DNA of 64,000 nt from an uncultured Lachnospiraceae bacterium. Its GTDB lineage: Bacteria > Bacillota > Clostridia > Lachnospirales > Lachnospiraceae. Below the pieces are notes generated by a model, which was not told where the DNA came from, ran no database searches, and saw only the letters and a list, made by a program, of their open reading frames with translations. The stretch covers positions 1 through 64,000 of the forward strand of contig CAMWFQ010000018.1 in assembly GCA_947173495.1 (NCBI GenBank), given 5' to 3'. A program made the position numbers and the translations under genes. Below, piece by piece: positions 1 to 8,821 of the stretch (within the stretch, counting starts at the first letter, position 1; every line of letters begins with the position of its first letter).

Positions 1-370
1 TCAGTATAGAGGGGTGGTGGTTATTTTTCTATCCACTATCTTATTTGACGCTTACCTTACAAGAGCGTTAATAATCGCCCTGTCCGCCCATTCAAGGTTT
101 TTCTGTGTAAGTAAGTCATTTTCCTTTTGTAATATATCGTTTTTCTACTCCGCTAATAATCTTCTCTTATATTCATCTGCCGCCAATCTCAAAGAGGACA
201 GAAAGTCTTTAGGAATTTCCTGCGCCCCCTGATCTTAAAATAGGTTTCTTCTAAGTTATCAAACTGCTCCCAAGCCTTATCCGTATCAAGGATTTTACAG
301 TGGCGGTTTGCACCTCGCTTTGTCCATAGGTAAAGTCTTGGGGCGAAGTCTTAATGCCTTTCCTTCTTGC
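1..370 (-). pseudogene. Decayed phage antirepressor (ORF6N/Bro-type) remnant
   Basis: Reading the minus strand across frames gives LYLWTKRGANRHCKILDTD followed by KAWEQFDNLEETYFKIRG, then, in a second frame, EIPKDFLSSLRLAADEYKRR, a stop, and KENDLLTQKNLEWADRAII. The W-T-x-R/K-G-A-x-R-H plus D-T-D-x-A-W plus L-E-E-T-Y-F pattern is what I know from phage antirepressors of the ORF6N/Bro type, with a coiled C-terminal tail. At least one frameshift and in-frame stops break it, so it cannot make a full protein. It may continue beyond the left edge. It lies downstream of a tRNA-Gly gene, a common prophage insertion site. The family assignment rests on motif recall. Confidence 0.45.
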
Positions 371-679
371 GACTTGCCATATTATTCTAGGCAATTTGGG
401 TAAAAAAATATCACAAGATAAATTCCTGTGATCTACATACATCTCTACATAATGTCCTTCTGGCCTGCGTAAATGCCTCAAATTCAGGCTTAAAACCTTT
501 CTTCGATATTTTCAACTATACTAAAAACAAGAAATTTAAGCCTTCTATAATTTAAAATCATACATACAAGAAAGCTCCTTTCCTTCCTGATTTTTAATCG
601 AACATCTGTCTGATTACCTTTTTGATTACCTTTGTATTCTCGCACCCTCAAAAACCCTGTAAATATAGGCATAAAAAAG
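371..679. other. Non-coding stretch with a short direct repeat next to tRNA-Gly(CCC)
   Basis: No convincing gene is seen. TGATTACCTTT occurs at 611-621 and again at 623-633, a 12-bp period close to the tRNA 3' end. The arrangement resembles the arm-type direct repeats beside the intact integrated element further right, so this may be the scar of an older integrated element. The tRNA 3' end is followed on the minus strand by a T-rich run that may serve as its terminator. Confidence 0.35.
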
Positions 680-750
<71 letters not shown>

Positions 751-759
751 ACTTCTTAT

Positions 760-788
760 ACTATATCACAATACCATTTGATATTCAA
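760..788 (-). promoter_or_regulatory. Sigma-A type promoter of tRNA-Gly(CCC)
   Basis: On the minus strand TTGAAT (-35, 783-788) and TATAGT (-10, 760-765) are separated by 17 nt and end about 10 nt before the tRNA 5' end. Confidence 0.65.
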
Positions 789-789
789 G

Positions 790-2487
790 TTAAAAATGAA
801 GTTTCCGGTAACGATTTATGCACGCCAGAATCTCCTGCCTTCTGGGCCTTGCCAGGGATGAGGACACGTCTTCTCTCTCGAACAGACTCTCAAGTCCCTC
901 TCTGTCCAGCTGCTTTTCCAGCAGATCTCCTATCTGGCGCAGGCTTTTTCTGCCATCCATGAGCTTCAATTCCGCATATTTTAAAATCCATGCCAGGGCC
1001 GCTGTCTGTTCCTGATCCTTGAGCTGCTCCAGATACCGCAGTTCCACACTCTCCCGCGAGAGCATCAGCTCGCTGGTACCCATAGTCTTGATCTTGATCC
1101 GGTCATCCTTTTTCAGTCCCATATCAGGGCGCGGGCATCTCTTATCAATCCACTCCGGAAAATTCTCTTTATCTCCTGTCATGGCAGGATAGTTTTCCGC
1201 CGCCTTTTTTGCTCTGGCCGTAATATCAAAAGGCACATATTCCTTCATCTGGATCACCGTATCCGCCACATGGAAATAAGAACCGGAGCTTCCTGCCACA
1301 ATGACAGAAGAAATTCCCAGATCCTGATAGAGACTGTTTACCCGACAGATAAAAGGGGTAATAGGCTCCTCCCCGGGGGAGATCACCTCCTGCATCAGCT
1401 GATCCCGTATCATAAAATTGGTAGCGGAAGTATCCTCGTCGATAAGGAACAGACTACTCCCCGCCTCCGCTCCCTCCATGAGGTTGGCTGCCTGAGAAGT
1501 ACTGCCGCTGGCATCTTCCGTGGAAAAATGGGCGGTATCTCTCTTATTGGGAAGATTTCCGATAAAAGGAGAAATATCCACACTGGCAATGCTCCGTCCG
1601 TCCTCTGCGCGTAGCTTCACTGCTGTGGCATCGGTGATCACCAGTTCTCTCCCATCTCCGCTGATGTGATTATACACGCCGTTCTGCAGAGCCTGCAGAA
1701 TCGTAGATTTTCCGTGATAGCCGCCTCCCACAAACAATGTGATCCCCCTGGGGATCCCCATTCCTGTCACCTTTCCTCTGTTAGGAAGTTCCATAGTAAC
1801 CTTCAATGTATCAGGTGACCGGAAGGGCACCGCGCCCTTCATGGGCTTTTCTGATACGCCGCTTTCTCTGGGAAGGATGGCGCCGTCCGCCACAAATGCG
1901 CACAGGGATAATTCCGGAAGTCTTTCCCTGATATACTCCTGATCCTCGCACAGACAGATGGCCTGTATTAACTGATTCTGGTTGATTCTGGCATAATACA
2001 GGCTCTTCCGGACACATTCAGGCAAAATAGCAAACAGCATCTTTTCCAGCTCTCTGGCGTTGATGGTCCTGCCGTTAGCCGGGAACCCCGCCTCAAACCG
2101 CAGCGTAAGATCTCCGTCTTTTACCCTGAGCGCTGTCCTCTCCAGCACCTGCTGACCGCAGCGTGATACCCCCAGCAGACCGCTCTTTCCGGAGCCCTTT
2201 GCCTGAAAGCTGCCGGCGCTCACTTCTCTGCCAAAGAGCCTGGTGAGATGATCCTGCATCGTCACTCTTTTGGCATGGGTATCGTAAAATTCCGGCGGGA
2301 ATCCCGCCTTCGCCGCCTTCACCCATACGGAAAGTCTGGACGGTGCCGCGAAAGGATCTCCCTGAACATGATCGATGGACAGCACATAATCTTTAAAATC
2401 ATACTGCCCTCTCAGCTCCTTGTAAGCCGGATATCCTCTGTGATCAATACTGTTTAATTTATTTCGTAATTCTATTGATGATTGCAT
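790..2487 (-). CDS. Predicted ATPase of the ABC class (PF09818-like)
   Basis: A 565-residue cytoplasmic protein. Around residue 255 GGGYHGKSTILQALQNGVY is a Walker A loop. LFLIDEDTSATNFMIRD near residue 345 is the Walker B with its acidic follow-on, preceded by DASGSTSQAANLMEGAEAG, a signature-like segment. A C-terminal helical region follows. This layout and length fit the family annotated as predicted ATPase of the ABC class, which stands alone without permeases and has no settled function. An AGAGGAAG ribosome site sits 9 nt before the ATG. It lies downstream of argS on the same strand with a hairpin between them. Confidence 0.85.
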   Translation of the reverse strand: MQSSIELRNKLNSIDHRGYPAYKELRGQYDFKDYVLSIDHVQGDPFAAPSRLSVWVKAAKAGFPPEFYDTHAKRVTMQDHLTRLFGREVSAGSFQAKGSGKSGLLGVSRCGQQVLERTALRVKDGDLTLRFEAGFPANGRTINARELEKMLFAILPECVRKSLYYARINQNQLIQAICLCEDQEYIRERLPELSLCAFVADGAILPRESGVSEKPMKGAVPFRSPDTLKVTMELPNRGKVTGMGIPRGITLFVGGGYHGKSTILQALQNGVYNHISGDGRELVITDATAVKLRAEDGRSIASVDISPFIGNLPNKRDTAHFSTEDASGSTSQAANLMEGAEAGSSLFLIDEDTSATNFMIRDQLMQEVISPGEEPITPFICRVNSLYQDLGISSVIVAGSSGSYFHVADTVIQMKEYVPFDITARAKKAAENYPAMTGDKENFPEWIDKRCPRPDMGLKKDDRIKIKTMGTSELMLSRESVELRYLEQLKDQEQTAALAWILKYAELKLMDGRKSLRQIGDLLEKQLDREGLESLFEREDVSSSLARPRRQEILACINRYRKLHF

Positions 2488-2532
2488 CTGTAAGTCTTCC
2501 TCTTTTCACAATAATCTCCCTGCTGCCAACAC

Positions 2533-2556
2533 CTGTGAAAAATTTATTTTTCACAG
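2533..2556 (-). other. Perfect hairpin between argS and the ABC-class ATPase gene
   Basis: CTGTGAAAAAT and ATTTTTCACAG form an inverted repeat starting 4 nt after the argS stop. No T run follows, so it is not a standard intrinsic terminator. The outer stem resembles the first hairpin of the structured leaders at 4430-4458 and 53591-53619. Confidence 0.55.
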
Positions 2557-2559
2557 TAC

Positions 2560-4326
2560 TTACATTCTTTCCGGTGCTGAAAAGCCCAGAACCTGAATGC
2601 AGGTTTCCAGAATATCTCTGGTCAGCATAAGCAGGGCCGTCCAGCCCGCCTTTCTTTCCGTATCCTCCTCCGCAATAATCTTTGTTTCATGATAAAAACG
2701 ATTGAACGCATTGGCAAGATCATAGATATAAGCACATACTTTATGCGGCGCGCTCTCCTCACAGGCTGTCTCCATCATGGCATTGAATCCCGCTATTTCC
2801 AGCATCAGCACCTTTTCTGATGAGCTCTGCGCCGCTTTGATACAGGCATGTTCAAATGTCTCCCCCTGCTCCCTGAGCTTATTCAAAATGGACTTAATCC
2901 TCACGATGGTATACAAAATGTACGGGCCGGTATCCCCCTCAAAGGATGTAAACTTGTCTATGTCAAAAATATAATCCTTAAAAGCCTGATTAGACAGATC
3001 GCCATACTTGATTGCCGACAATGCCACGATCTCCGCCGTCCGGCGCGCCTCTTCCTCTTCCACCTGACGGTTATCCGTGATCTTCCTGTACATCTCATCA
3101 CGGATCTCCTGTATCAGCATTTCCAGGCGCATCACCCCTCCATCCCTGGTCTTAAAGGGTTTGCCGTCCTTTCCGTTCATGGTTCCGAATCCGATATGCA
3201 GAAGTTCCGTATCCCCGCTCACCAGTCCGGTCTTCCTTGCACAGCGGAATACCTGTTCAAAATAAAGATTCTGCCGCTTATCCGCCACATAAATGATCTT
3301 ATCCGGATGATACTCCCTCATCCGTTCCATGATGGTTGCAAGATCTGTGGTATTATAAAGGGATGCCCCGTCGGATTTTAAAATCATACAGGGAGGGATT
3401 TCTTTGGTATCCGTCTCCTCCTTCACATCCACCACCAGCGCTCCCTCGCTGATATGGGCATAGCCTTCTTTCTTCATGTAATCCACCATGCCCGGTATCA
3501 CATCCTGAACATCCGCCTCGCCCTTCCAGAGATCAAATTCCACATCCAGGTTCTGATAGTTTTTCTTCAAATCTGCCACTGACACATCCATAATATGACG
3601 CCACAGTGCCCGGTAGCCTCTCTCACCGCTCTGCAGCTTATAGGTAGCCTCCATGGCGCGCCCTTTATACGCTGCATCTTCCTTGGATCTGGCGCTGGCG
3701 GTGGGATAGAGCTCTTCCAGCTGGGAAATGGTAAAAGGAGGTTCCTTCGGGTATTCTCCCGTGTAGTCTTCGTCAAAATATACCAGCTCCGGCTCCCGCT
3801 CCTTCAGCTCTGTGATAATCAGGCCGATCTGCAGTCCCCAGTCGCCCATATGAATATCTCCGATCACATCATGACCGGCATACTTTGCGATCCGCTTAAT
3901 ACTTTCTCCGATGATTGCCGGGCGCAGATGTCCCACATGAAGAGGCTTGGCCACATTGGGTCCGCCGTAATCCACAATGATCTTCATCGGTTTTACAGGC
4001 TCCTCCAGCCCGAATTTCGGCTCCTTCTGCATTCCGGAAAGATACTCCGCCACAAAACTTTCTTTCACTTTCAGATTCAGAAAGCCGGGCTTTACCACCT
4101 CTATTTCAGAAAATACGCTGCTCTCCTTACATCTTGCCGCCACATCCTCCGCAATCATAAAAGGCGCCTTTTTGTAGAGCTTCGCTCCCGCCATTGCGCC
4201 GTTACACTGATATTCACAAAGGTCCGGCCGGTTGGAGAGGGTCACTTTTCCCAGCTCCCGCTCATATCCGGCCGCCTCAAACGCATCCCTGATCTCTTCC
4301 GATATCATATCCAGAAACTTTTTCAT
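2560..4326 (-). CDS. argS: Arginyl-tRNA synthetase
   Basis: Class I synthetase that charges tRNA-Arg with arginine in the cytoplasm. The protein (588 residues from MKKFLDMISEEI) has an N-terminal Arg-tRNA-synthetase additional domain, then the catalytic core with GGPNVAKPLHVGHLRPAIIG holding the HIGH-type motif HVGH. GFGTMNGKDGKPFKTRDGG stands where other class I enzymes have KMSKS, as is usual for ArgRS. A DALR anticodon-binding domain ends the chain (NAFNRFYHETKII). A longer in-frame start exists at 4398, but GGAG 6 nt before the ATG at 4326 and the known N-terminus favour this one. The region upstream is a member of the structured leader family described here. Confidence 0.97.
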   Translation of the reverse strand: MKKFLDMISEEIRDAFEAAGYERELGKVTLSNRPDLCEYQCNGAMAGAKLYKKAPFMIAEDVAARCKESSVFSEIEVVKPGFLNLKVKESFVAEYLSGMQKEPKFGLEEPVKPMKIIVDYGGPNVAKPLHVGHLRPAIIGESIKRIAKYAGHDVIGDIHMGDWGLQIGLIITELKEREPELVYFDEDYTGEYPKEPPFTISQLEELYPTASARSKEDAAYKGRAMEATYKLQSGERGYRALWRHIMDVSVADLKKNYQNLDVEFDLWKGEADVQDVIPGMVDYMKKEGYAHISEGALVVDVKEETDTKEIPPCMILKSDGASLYNTTDLATIMERMREYHPDKIIYVADKRQNLYFEQVFRCARKTGLVSGDTELLHIGFGTMNGKDGKPFKTRDGGVMRLEMLIQEIRDEMYRKITDNRQVEEEEARRTAEIVALSAIKYGDLSNQAFKDYIFDIDKFTSFEGDTGPYILYTIVRIKSILNKLREQGETFEHACIKAAQSSSEKVLMLEIAGFNAMMETACEESAPHKVCAYIYDLANAFNRFYHETKIIAEEDTERKAGWTALLMLTRDILETCIQVLGFSAPERM

Positions 4327-4464
4327 TCCAATCTCCATTCCGGAGCGTTTGCGCGGCGGGATGACACAAATCTCAAATCTGCGTCCGCCACCAGACAAAT
4401 CTGTGACGCTCCTGTACCAATTTGGGTGTGAAAAATCAGCACCTCAGCGTGATTTTTCAATCTG
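4327..4464 (-). promoter_or_regulatory. Structured 5' leader, copy A (argS)
   Basis: Minus strand. Hairpin 1 has arms GAAAAATC (4458-4451) and GATTTTTC (4437-4430). Hairpin 2 has arms CAAATTGGT (from 4424) and ACAGATTTG (to 4396), with GGAGCGT (4412-4406) in its loop. GGAGCGT is the exact complement of ACGCTCC (4348-4342), which lies immediately before the ribosome site GGAATGGAGA. CTCC in that segment could instead pair with the GGAG of the ribosome site. Nearly the same string is found before the gene at 53702. Confidence 0.6.
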
Positions 4465-4543
4465 CATCTCTTTCCTGTAAAGCACTCCAGTTTCTATAAC
4501 AATTTCTATAACAGTCCCTTTATATGCTGTTTTTATCCTATCA

Positions 4544-5200
4544 TTAGAATTTCTTTTTTTCAAGTCCGTTTTCCCGCTCTGTCTTTGAAAACACGCACCC
4601 GCAATAGTCCTGCCGGTACAGTTCATATTCTCTGGAGAGCTCCACAGATCGCTTATACCCATCCTTTTTCTTAAAGTCCGAAGGCAGAAAATCCACTTTG
4701 TATTCCTTTGAAAGCGTTTCCCCAATCTCGTTGATCTTTGCCGCGTTTTTAAGCGGACTGATACTCAATGTGGTAGTAAAATAATCCGCACCGGCCTCTT
4801 TTGCCCATTCCGCCGTCTTGCGCAGCCGCATTTCGTAACACACAAAGCACCTTTCCCGGCCCTCCCGGCAATGCTCAAGTCCCCTGATATAATCAAAGAA
4901 CTGTTGCTTTTCATACGGCCCCTCCGCCACTTTTATCGGATAGGCTTCTATCTCTTTTTCTTTTATCTGACGATTGAATTCCCGGATCAGACGTTTCTGC
5001 TCTTCTGCCCTTTTCCTGTATTCTTCTTCCTCTGTAATATTGGGATTATAATAAAAAACGGTAATACGAAAAAAGGGTCTGAGATATTCCAGCACATAGC
5101 TGCTGCAGGGGGCGCAGCAGCTGTGCAAAAATAATTCTTTCCCTTTTTCTTCCTTATCTCCTAAAATTTTTTCCAGTTCCCGTGAATAATTCCGATTCAT
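4544..5200 (-). CDS. queH: Epoxyqueuosine reductase QueH
   Basis: Catalyses the last step of queuosine synthesis, reducing epoxyqueuosine in tRNA, in organisms that lack QueG. The 218-residue protein shows the family's cysteine sets: LHSCCAPCSSYVLEYL near residue 25, RCFVCYEMRLRKTAEWAKEAGADYFTTTL around residue 110, and DYCGCVFSK near the C-terminus, which bind metal and an Fe-S cluster. SPLKNAAKINEIG matches the conserved core of the former DUF208. It starts 15 nt after purA on the same strand, so the two are probably cotranscribed. There is a weak GGATGAGAG ribosome site. Confidence 0.93.
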   Translation of the reverse strand: MNRNYSRELEKILGDKEEKGKELFLHSCCAPCSSYVLEYLRPFFRITVFYYNPNITEEEEYRKRAEEQKRLIREFNRQIKEKEIEAYPIKVAEGPYEKQQFFDYIRGLEHCREGRERCFVCYEMRLRKTAEWAKEAGADYFTTTLSISPLKNAAKINEIGETLSKEYKVDFLPSDFKKKDGYKRSVELSREYELYRQDYCGCVFSKTERENGLEKKKF

Positions 5201-5215
5201 CGTCTCTCATCCATC

Positions 5216-6508
5216 TTATTTTTTCAGCAGGCTCTCTCTGTAAATTATATCTCTCCGGCCCGGTCCGTTCGAAACCATGGTGATCGGATAACCGATCTGC
5301 TCCTCGATAAACTCCACATATTTCCGGCAATTTTCCGGCAGATCCTCATATTTTCTGATCCCCCGGATATTGCACTTCCAACCGGGAAGTTTTTTGAGTA
5401 CCGGCTTTGCCCTGTTCAGCTTCCAGGTCACAGGAAACTCCTTTGTCACTTCCCCGTCGATCTCATATCCTACGCATACCGGAATCTCATCCAGATACCC
5501 CAGAACATCCAGCACCGTAAACGCCACGTCTGTCGTTCCCTGCAATCTGCATCCATATCGGGATGCCACACAGTCAAACCAGCCCATACGTCTGGGACGT
5601 CCGGTGGTCGCGCCGAACTCTCCTCCGTCACCGCCCCTGCGCCGCAGTTCATCCGCCTCATCACCGAAGAGCTCGGACACAAAGGCGCCCGCTCCCACTG
5701 CCGATGAATATGCCTTACATACTGTAATAATCTCTTTAATCTCGTATGGCGGAATTCCCGCGCCAATCGCCCCATAGGCGGCCAGTGTTGAAGAGGATGT
5801 CACCATGGGGTAAATCCCGTGATCAGGATCCTTTAAGGTTCCCAGCTGTCCCTCCAGTAAAATGGTCTTCCCCTCCCTGAGCGCCTGCTCCAGAAAAGCG
5901 GACACATCGCACACATAAGGTTCTATCATCTTTTTATATTCCCGAAGTGTCTCCATAAGCTGCGCCGGATCAATCAGAGGTTTATGATACATATGCTCCA
6001 GCATCACATTCTTCTGTTCACAGACTCTTTCCACCTTTTCCTTAAGTGTCTCCTCATCAAAGAGCTCACTGACCTGAAACCCGATTTTGGCATACTTATC
6101 AGAATAAAAAGGCGCTATCCCGGATTTTGTAGAGCCGAAAGACCTGCCTGCCAGGCGCTCTTCCTCATATTGATCCAGCAAAATATGATAGGGCATTACC
6201 ATCTGAGCCCTGTCAGAAACCAGTATCTTTGGTCTGGGGACCTTTCTGTCCACAAGAGACTGTATTTCCTCAAAAAGCACCGGAATATTCAGCGCCACAC
6301 CATTCCCAATCACGCTGGTAGTATGCCCGTAAAATACCCCTGACGGCAGGGTATGAAGTGCAAATTTCCCATAGTCATTGACAATCGTATGTCCCGCATT
6401 GGCTCCGCCCTGAAAGCGGACAATCACATCCGCCTGCTGCGCCAGCATATCTGTAATCTTCCCTTTTCCTTCGTCGCCCCAGTTTGCTCCCACTACTGCC
6501 TTTACCAT
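5216..6508 (-). CDS. purA: Adenylosuccinate synthetase
   Basis: Converts IMP and aspartate with GTP to adenylosuccinate, the first committed step to AMP. Visible signatures are the N-terminal GANWGDEGKGKITDML, the NAGHT segment GANAGHTIVNDYGKFALH, LGTLKDPDHGIYPMVTSSST and TGRPRRMGWFD. The 430-residue length is normal. The start ATG has AGGAGGAAGAAA in front of it. It leads the purA-queH pair. Upstream lies a 400-bp array of palindromic repeats, so its promoter must sit in or beyond that array, or very close to the gene. Confidence 0.98.
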   Translation of the reverse strand: MVKAVVGANWGDEGKGKITDMLAQQADVIVRFQGGANAGHTIVNDYGKFALHTLPSGVFYGHTTSVIGNGVALNIPVLFEEIQSLVDRKVPRPKILVSDRAQMVMPYHILLDQYEEERLAGRSFGSTKSGIAPFYSDKYAKIGFQVSELFDEETLKEKVERVCEQKNVMLEHMYHKPLIDPAQLMETLREYKKMIEPYVCDVSAFLEQALREGKTILLEGQLGTLKDPDHGIYPMVTSSSTLAAYGAIGAGIPPYEIKEIITVCKAYSSAVGAGAFVSELFGDEADELRRRGGDGGEFGATTGRPRRMGWFDCVASRYGCRLQGTTDVAFTVLDVLGYLDEIPVCVGYEIDGEVTKEFPVTWKLNRAKPVLKKLPGWKCNIRGIRKYEDLPENCRKYVEFIEEQIGYPITMVSNGPGRRDIIYRESLLKK

Positions 6509-6529
6509 TTTCTTCCTCCTGCTATTTCA

Positions 6530-6950
6530 ATTCTGCTGTGCGCATGCCCGCGCACCCCATGTGCCGCTTTAGCGGCATATTCTCTGTGTGCACCTGCGCA
6601 ATTCGAGTAGGGAGGCTTATCTTCCCCTACTCGCCGCGCGCCCATGAGCCGCTTTAGCGGCATACTTCCTCTGCATGGAACTGCGCAATCGAGTAGGGGA
6701 GATTTATCTTCCCCTACTCGCCGCGCGGCCCATGAGCCGCTTTAGCGGCATACTTCCTCTGCATGGAACTGCGCAATCGAGTAGGGGAGATTTATCTTCC
6801 CCTACTCGCCGCGCGGCCCATGAGCCGCTTTAGCGGCATACTTCCTCTGCATGGAACTGCGCAATCGAGTAGGGAGGCTTTTTCTCCCTACTCGCCGCGC
6901 GGCCCGCATGCTGCGTCAGCAGCAAATTTCCTTATGCGGGCCTGCGCATA
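6530..6950 (+). repeat. Tandem array of a bipartite palindromic repeat (88-bp unit)
   Basis: Units begin with TCGAG at 6603, 6689, 6777 and 6865, a period of 86-88 bp; the second and third units look identical. A partial unit precedes them. Each unit has hairpin H1 (GAGTAGGGGA then TCCCCTACTC) followed by CCGCGC and hairpin H2, whose apical stem is GCCGC TTTA GCGGC and whose outer arms are CCATG and CATGG. The last unit has a different H2: arms GGCCCGCAT and ATGCGGGCC around GCTGC GTCA GCAGC. Related copies are at 8822, 46457, 56275 and 63960. Confidence 0.9.
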
Positions 6951-6951
6951 A

Positions 6952-6979
6952 AAAGCAGGTTTATAAAAACCTGCTTTTG
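6952..6979 (-). terminator. Intrinsic terminator downstream of ilvE
   Basis: AAAAGCAGGTTT and AACCTGCTTTT form a strong stem followed on the minus strand by a T run. It lies about 95 nt after the ilvE stop and separates ilvE from the repeat array. Confidence 0.75.
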
Positions 6980-7072
6980 TGTCAGCTTTTTACTTTCTGA
7001 TTATACTCCGGGCATCATCATAAGTAAAATTAATATTTATTATATCTGATATAAGTAATTTTTATATCTATT

Positions 7073-8095
7073 CTATACCTCTACTACCCATCCTTCAGGA
7101 GCCTTGATGGTGCCCATCTGAATGCCAGTCAGGGTATCGTAGAGCTTTTTGGTCACCGGTCCAATCTCGGTCATTCCGCTTGGGAAGCAGATTTCCTTAC
7201 CGTGATCAACCACCTTTCCTACCGGTGAAATTACTGCCGCCGTACCGCACAGGCCGCACTCGGCAAAATCCTTCAGTTCATCCACATAGACTTCTCTTTC
7301 CTCAGCCTCCATTCCCAGATATTCTCTGGCCACCTGGATCAGGGAGCGTCTTGTAATGGAAGGAAGAATACTGTCTGATTTCGGCGTGACCACTTTTCCA
7401 TCCTTTGTGACAAACAGGAAGTTTGCTCCCCCCGTTTCCTCCACTCTGGTTCTCGTAGCGGCGTCCAGATACATATTCTCATCATATCCCTGGTTGTGTG
7501 CATCTACAATCGCATGAAGGCTCATGGCATAGTTAAGACCCGCTTTGATATGTCCGGTTCCTCTTGGCGCTGCCCGGTCAAAATCACTGATCCGAATGGT
7601 CAAAGGCTTAAACCCGCCTTTAAAATAAGGTCCTACCGGGGTGGTAAATATTCTGAACTGATATTCATCGGCCGGCTTCACACCGATCACCGGACTACTG
7701 CCAAACATATAAGGACGTACATACAGGGTAGCGCCGCTGCCATAGGGGGGCACATAGGCCGCATTGGCTTTCACCGTCCTGCGCACTGCCTCTACAAATT
7801 TATCTTTGGGGAATGCCGGCATTTCCAGGCGCTCTGCGCTCTGCTCCATTCTCTCTCCGTTCAGATCCGGCCGGAATGTAACGATACGCCCATCGGCCGT
7901 GGTGTAGGCCTTCATACCCTCAAATATAGTCTGAGCATACTGAAGAACGCCGGCACATTCGCTGATAACCACATTAGCGTCCTCCGTCAGGCTCCCTTCG
8001 TCCCATGCACCATTCTTATAGTTGGATACAAATCTGTAATCTGTCTTAATATAGCCAAACCCCAGATTTTCCCAGTCGATACTTTTTTTCTCCAT
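7073..8095 (-). CDS. ilvE: Branched-chain amino acid aminotransferase
   Basis: PLP-dependent fold-type IV transaminase interconverting leucine, isoleucine and valine with their 2-oxo acids. The 340-residue protein matches the long (eukaryote-like) bacterial form: FEGMKAYTTADGRIVTFRPD, LYVRPYMFGSSPVIGV, then GTGHIKAGLNYAMSL, in which K is the Schiff-base lysine, and VEETGGANFLFVTKDGKVVTP. GLCGTAAVISPVG near residue 280 is the cofactor-phosphate loop region. GGGAGTGAGATT precedes the ATG. folA lies 60 nt upstream on the same strand, so the two may share a transcript. Confidence 0.96.
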   Translation of the reverse strand: MEKKSIDWENLGFGYIKTDYRFVSNYKNGAWDEGSLTEDANVVISECAGVLQYAQTIFEGMKAYTTADGRIVTFRPDLNGERMEQSAERLEMPAFPKDKFVEAVRRTVKANAAYVPPYGSGATLYVRPYMFGSSPVIGVKPADEYQFRIFTTPVGPYFKGGFKPLTIRISDFDRAAPRGTGHIKAGLNYAMSLHAIVDAHNQGYDENMYLDAATRTRVEETGGANFLFVTKDGKVVTPKSDSILPSITRRSLIQVAREYLGMEAEEREVYVDELKDFAECGLCGTAAVISPVGKVVDHGKEICFPSGMTEIGPVTKKLYDTLTGIQMGTIKAPEGWVVEV

Positions 8096-8154
8096 AATCT
8101 CACTCCCTCTTATGTTTTTTTTATTATTATACCTTTTTTCGTAAAAGTCAATAG

Positions 8155-8646
8155 TTATACCACTCTCTGATACTTTAAAAAATGGTAGGTTATATCAAAA
8201 TAGGTCTGCTCGTCGCTGTCCGCCTCGATCCGCCACTCCGGCATCCGGTCGAGATCCGGGAAATAAGCATCCGCCGCATAATTATGATGAATTTTGGTCA
8301 CATGAACCACACTGCAGCAGGGCAGGAGCTGTCTGTATACGCTTTCTCCGCCTACAATATAAACCTCCTCTTCGGAATAGTTCTTCAGTTCTTCGAACAG
8401 CTCCTTCAGGCTGTGAACCACACAGGCGCCCTTCACTTTATAAGAAGGATCCCCGGACAGGATGATATTCGTCCGTCCTGAAAGCGGCAGTCCCTGGGGA
8501 AAGGTATGCAGCGTTTTCCTTCCATATACCACCACTTTTCCTGTCGTCTCCTGCCGGAAAAATTTATGGTCAGCGGGAATTGTCACAAGCAGTTCTCCCT
8601 TATTCCCGATCGCCCACTGTTCATCCGCCGCCACGATCATATTCAT
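8155..8646 (-). CDS. folA: Dihydrofolate reductase
   Basis: NADPH-dependent reduction of dihydrofolate to tetrahydrofolate. The start MNMIVAADEQWAIGNKGEL carries the conserved substrate-loop W and N; TGKVVVYGRKTLHTFP is the NADPH-binding segment and EEVYIVGGESVYRQLLP the conserved GGxxxY region. The 163-residue length is typical. CAGGAGG lies 8 nt before the ATG at 8646; an alternative in-frame ATG is three codons upstream. It precedes ilvE on the same strand. Confidence 0.95.
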   Translation of the reverse strand: MNMIVAADEQWAIGNKGELLVTIPADHKFFRQETTGKVVVYGRKTLHTFPQGLPLSGRTNIILSGDPSYKVKGACVVHSLKELFEELKNYSEEEVYIVGGESVYRQLLPCCSVVHVTKIHHNYAADAYFPDLDRMPEWRIEADSDEQTYFDITYHFLKYQRVV

Positions 8647-8821
8647 TTCACGCACCTCCTGTTTTCGTTTGATCTATTATATAACACACCTTTTTTCAAT
8701 TCAAGTACCATGGCTTTCGTAAACCGGCAGGATTTTTCCCGCGTCAACACTCTTTTCAGAATTGTGTTCCGCTTAAAAATGGATTATAATTACAGCTGTC
8801 AGGATTAAAAAACAAGAAATT

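Noticed and set aside
3595-4431. 278-residue plus-strand frame opposite argS
   Set aside because: Antisense shadow of a conserved gene; no ribosome site and no recognisable sequence.
6530-6950. CRISPR array upstream of purA
   Set aside because: The 88-bp units are contiguous without unique spacers, and each holds two hairpins; no cas genes are near.
8096-8154. T-box or leucine attenuator before ilvE
   Set aside because: The ilvE-folA gap is only about 60 nt and has no T-box sequence or hairpin.
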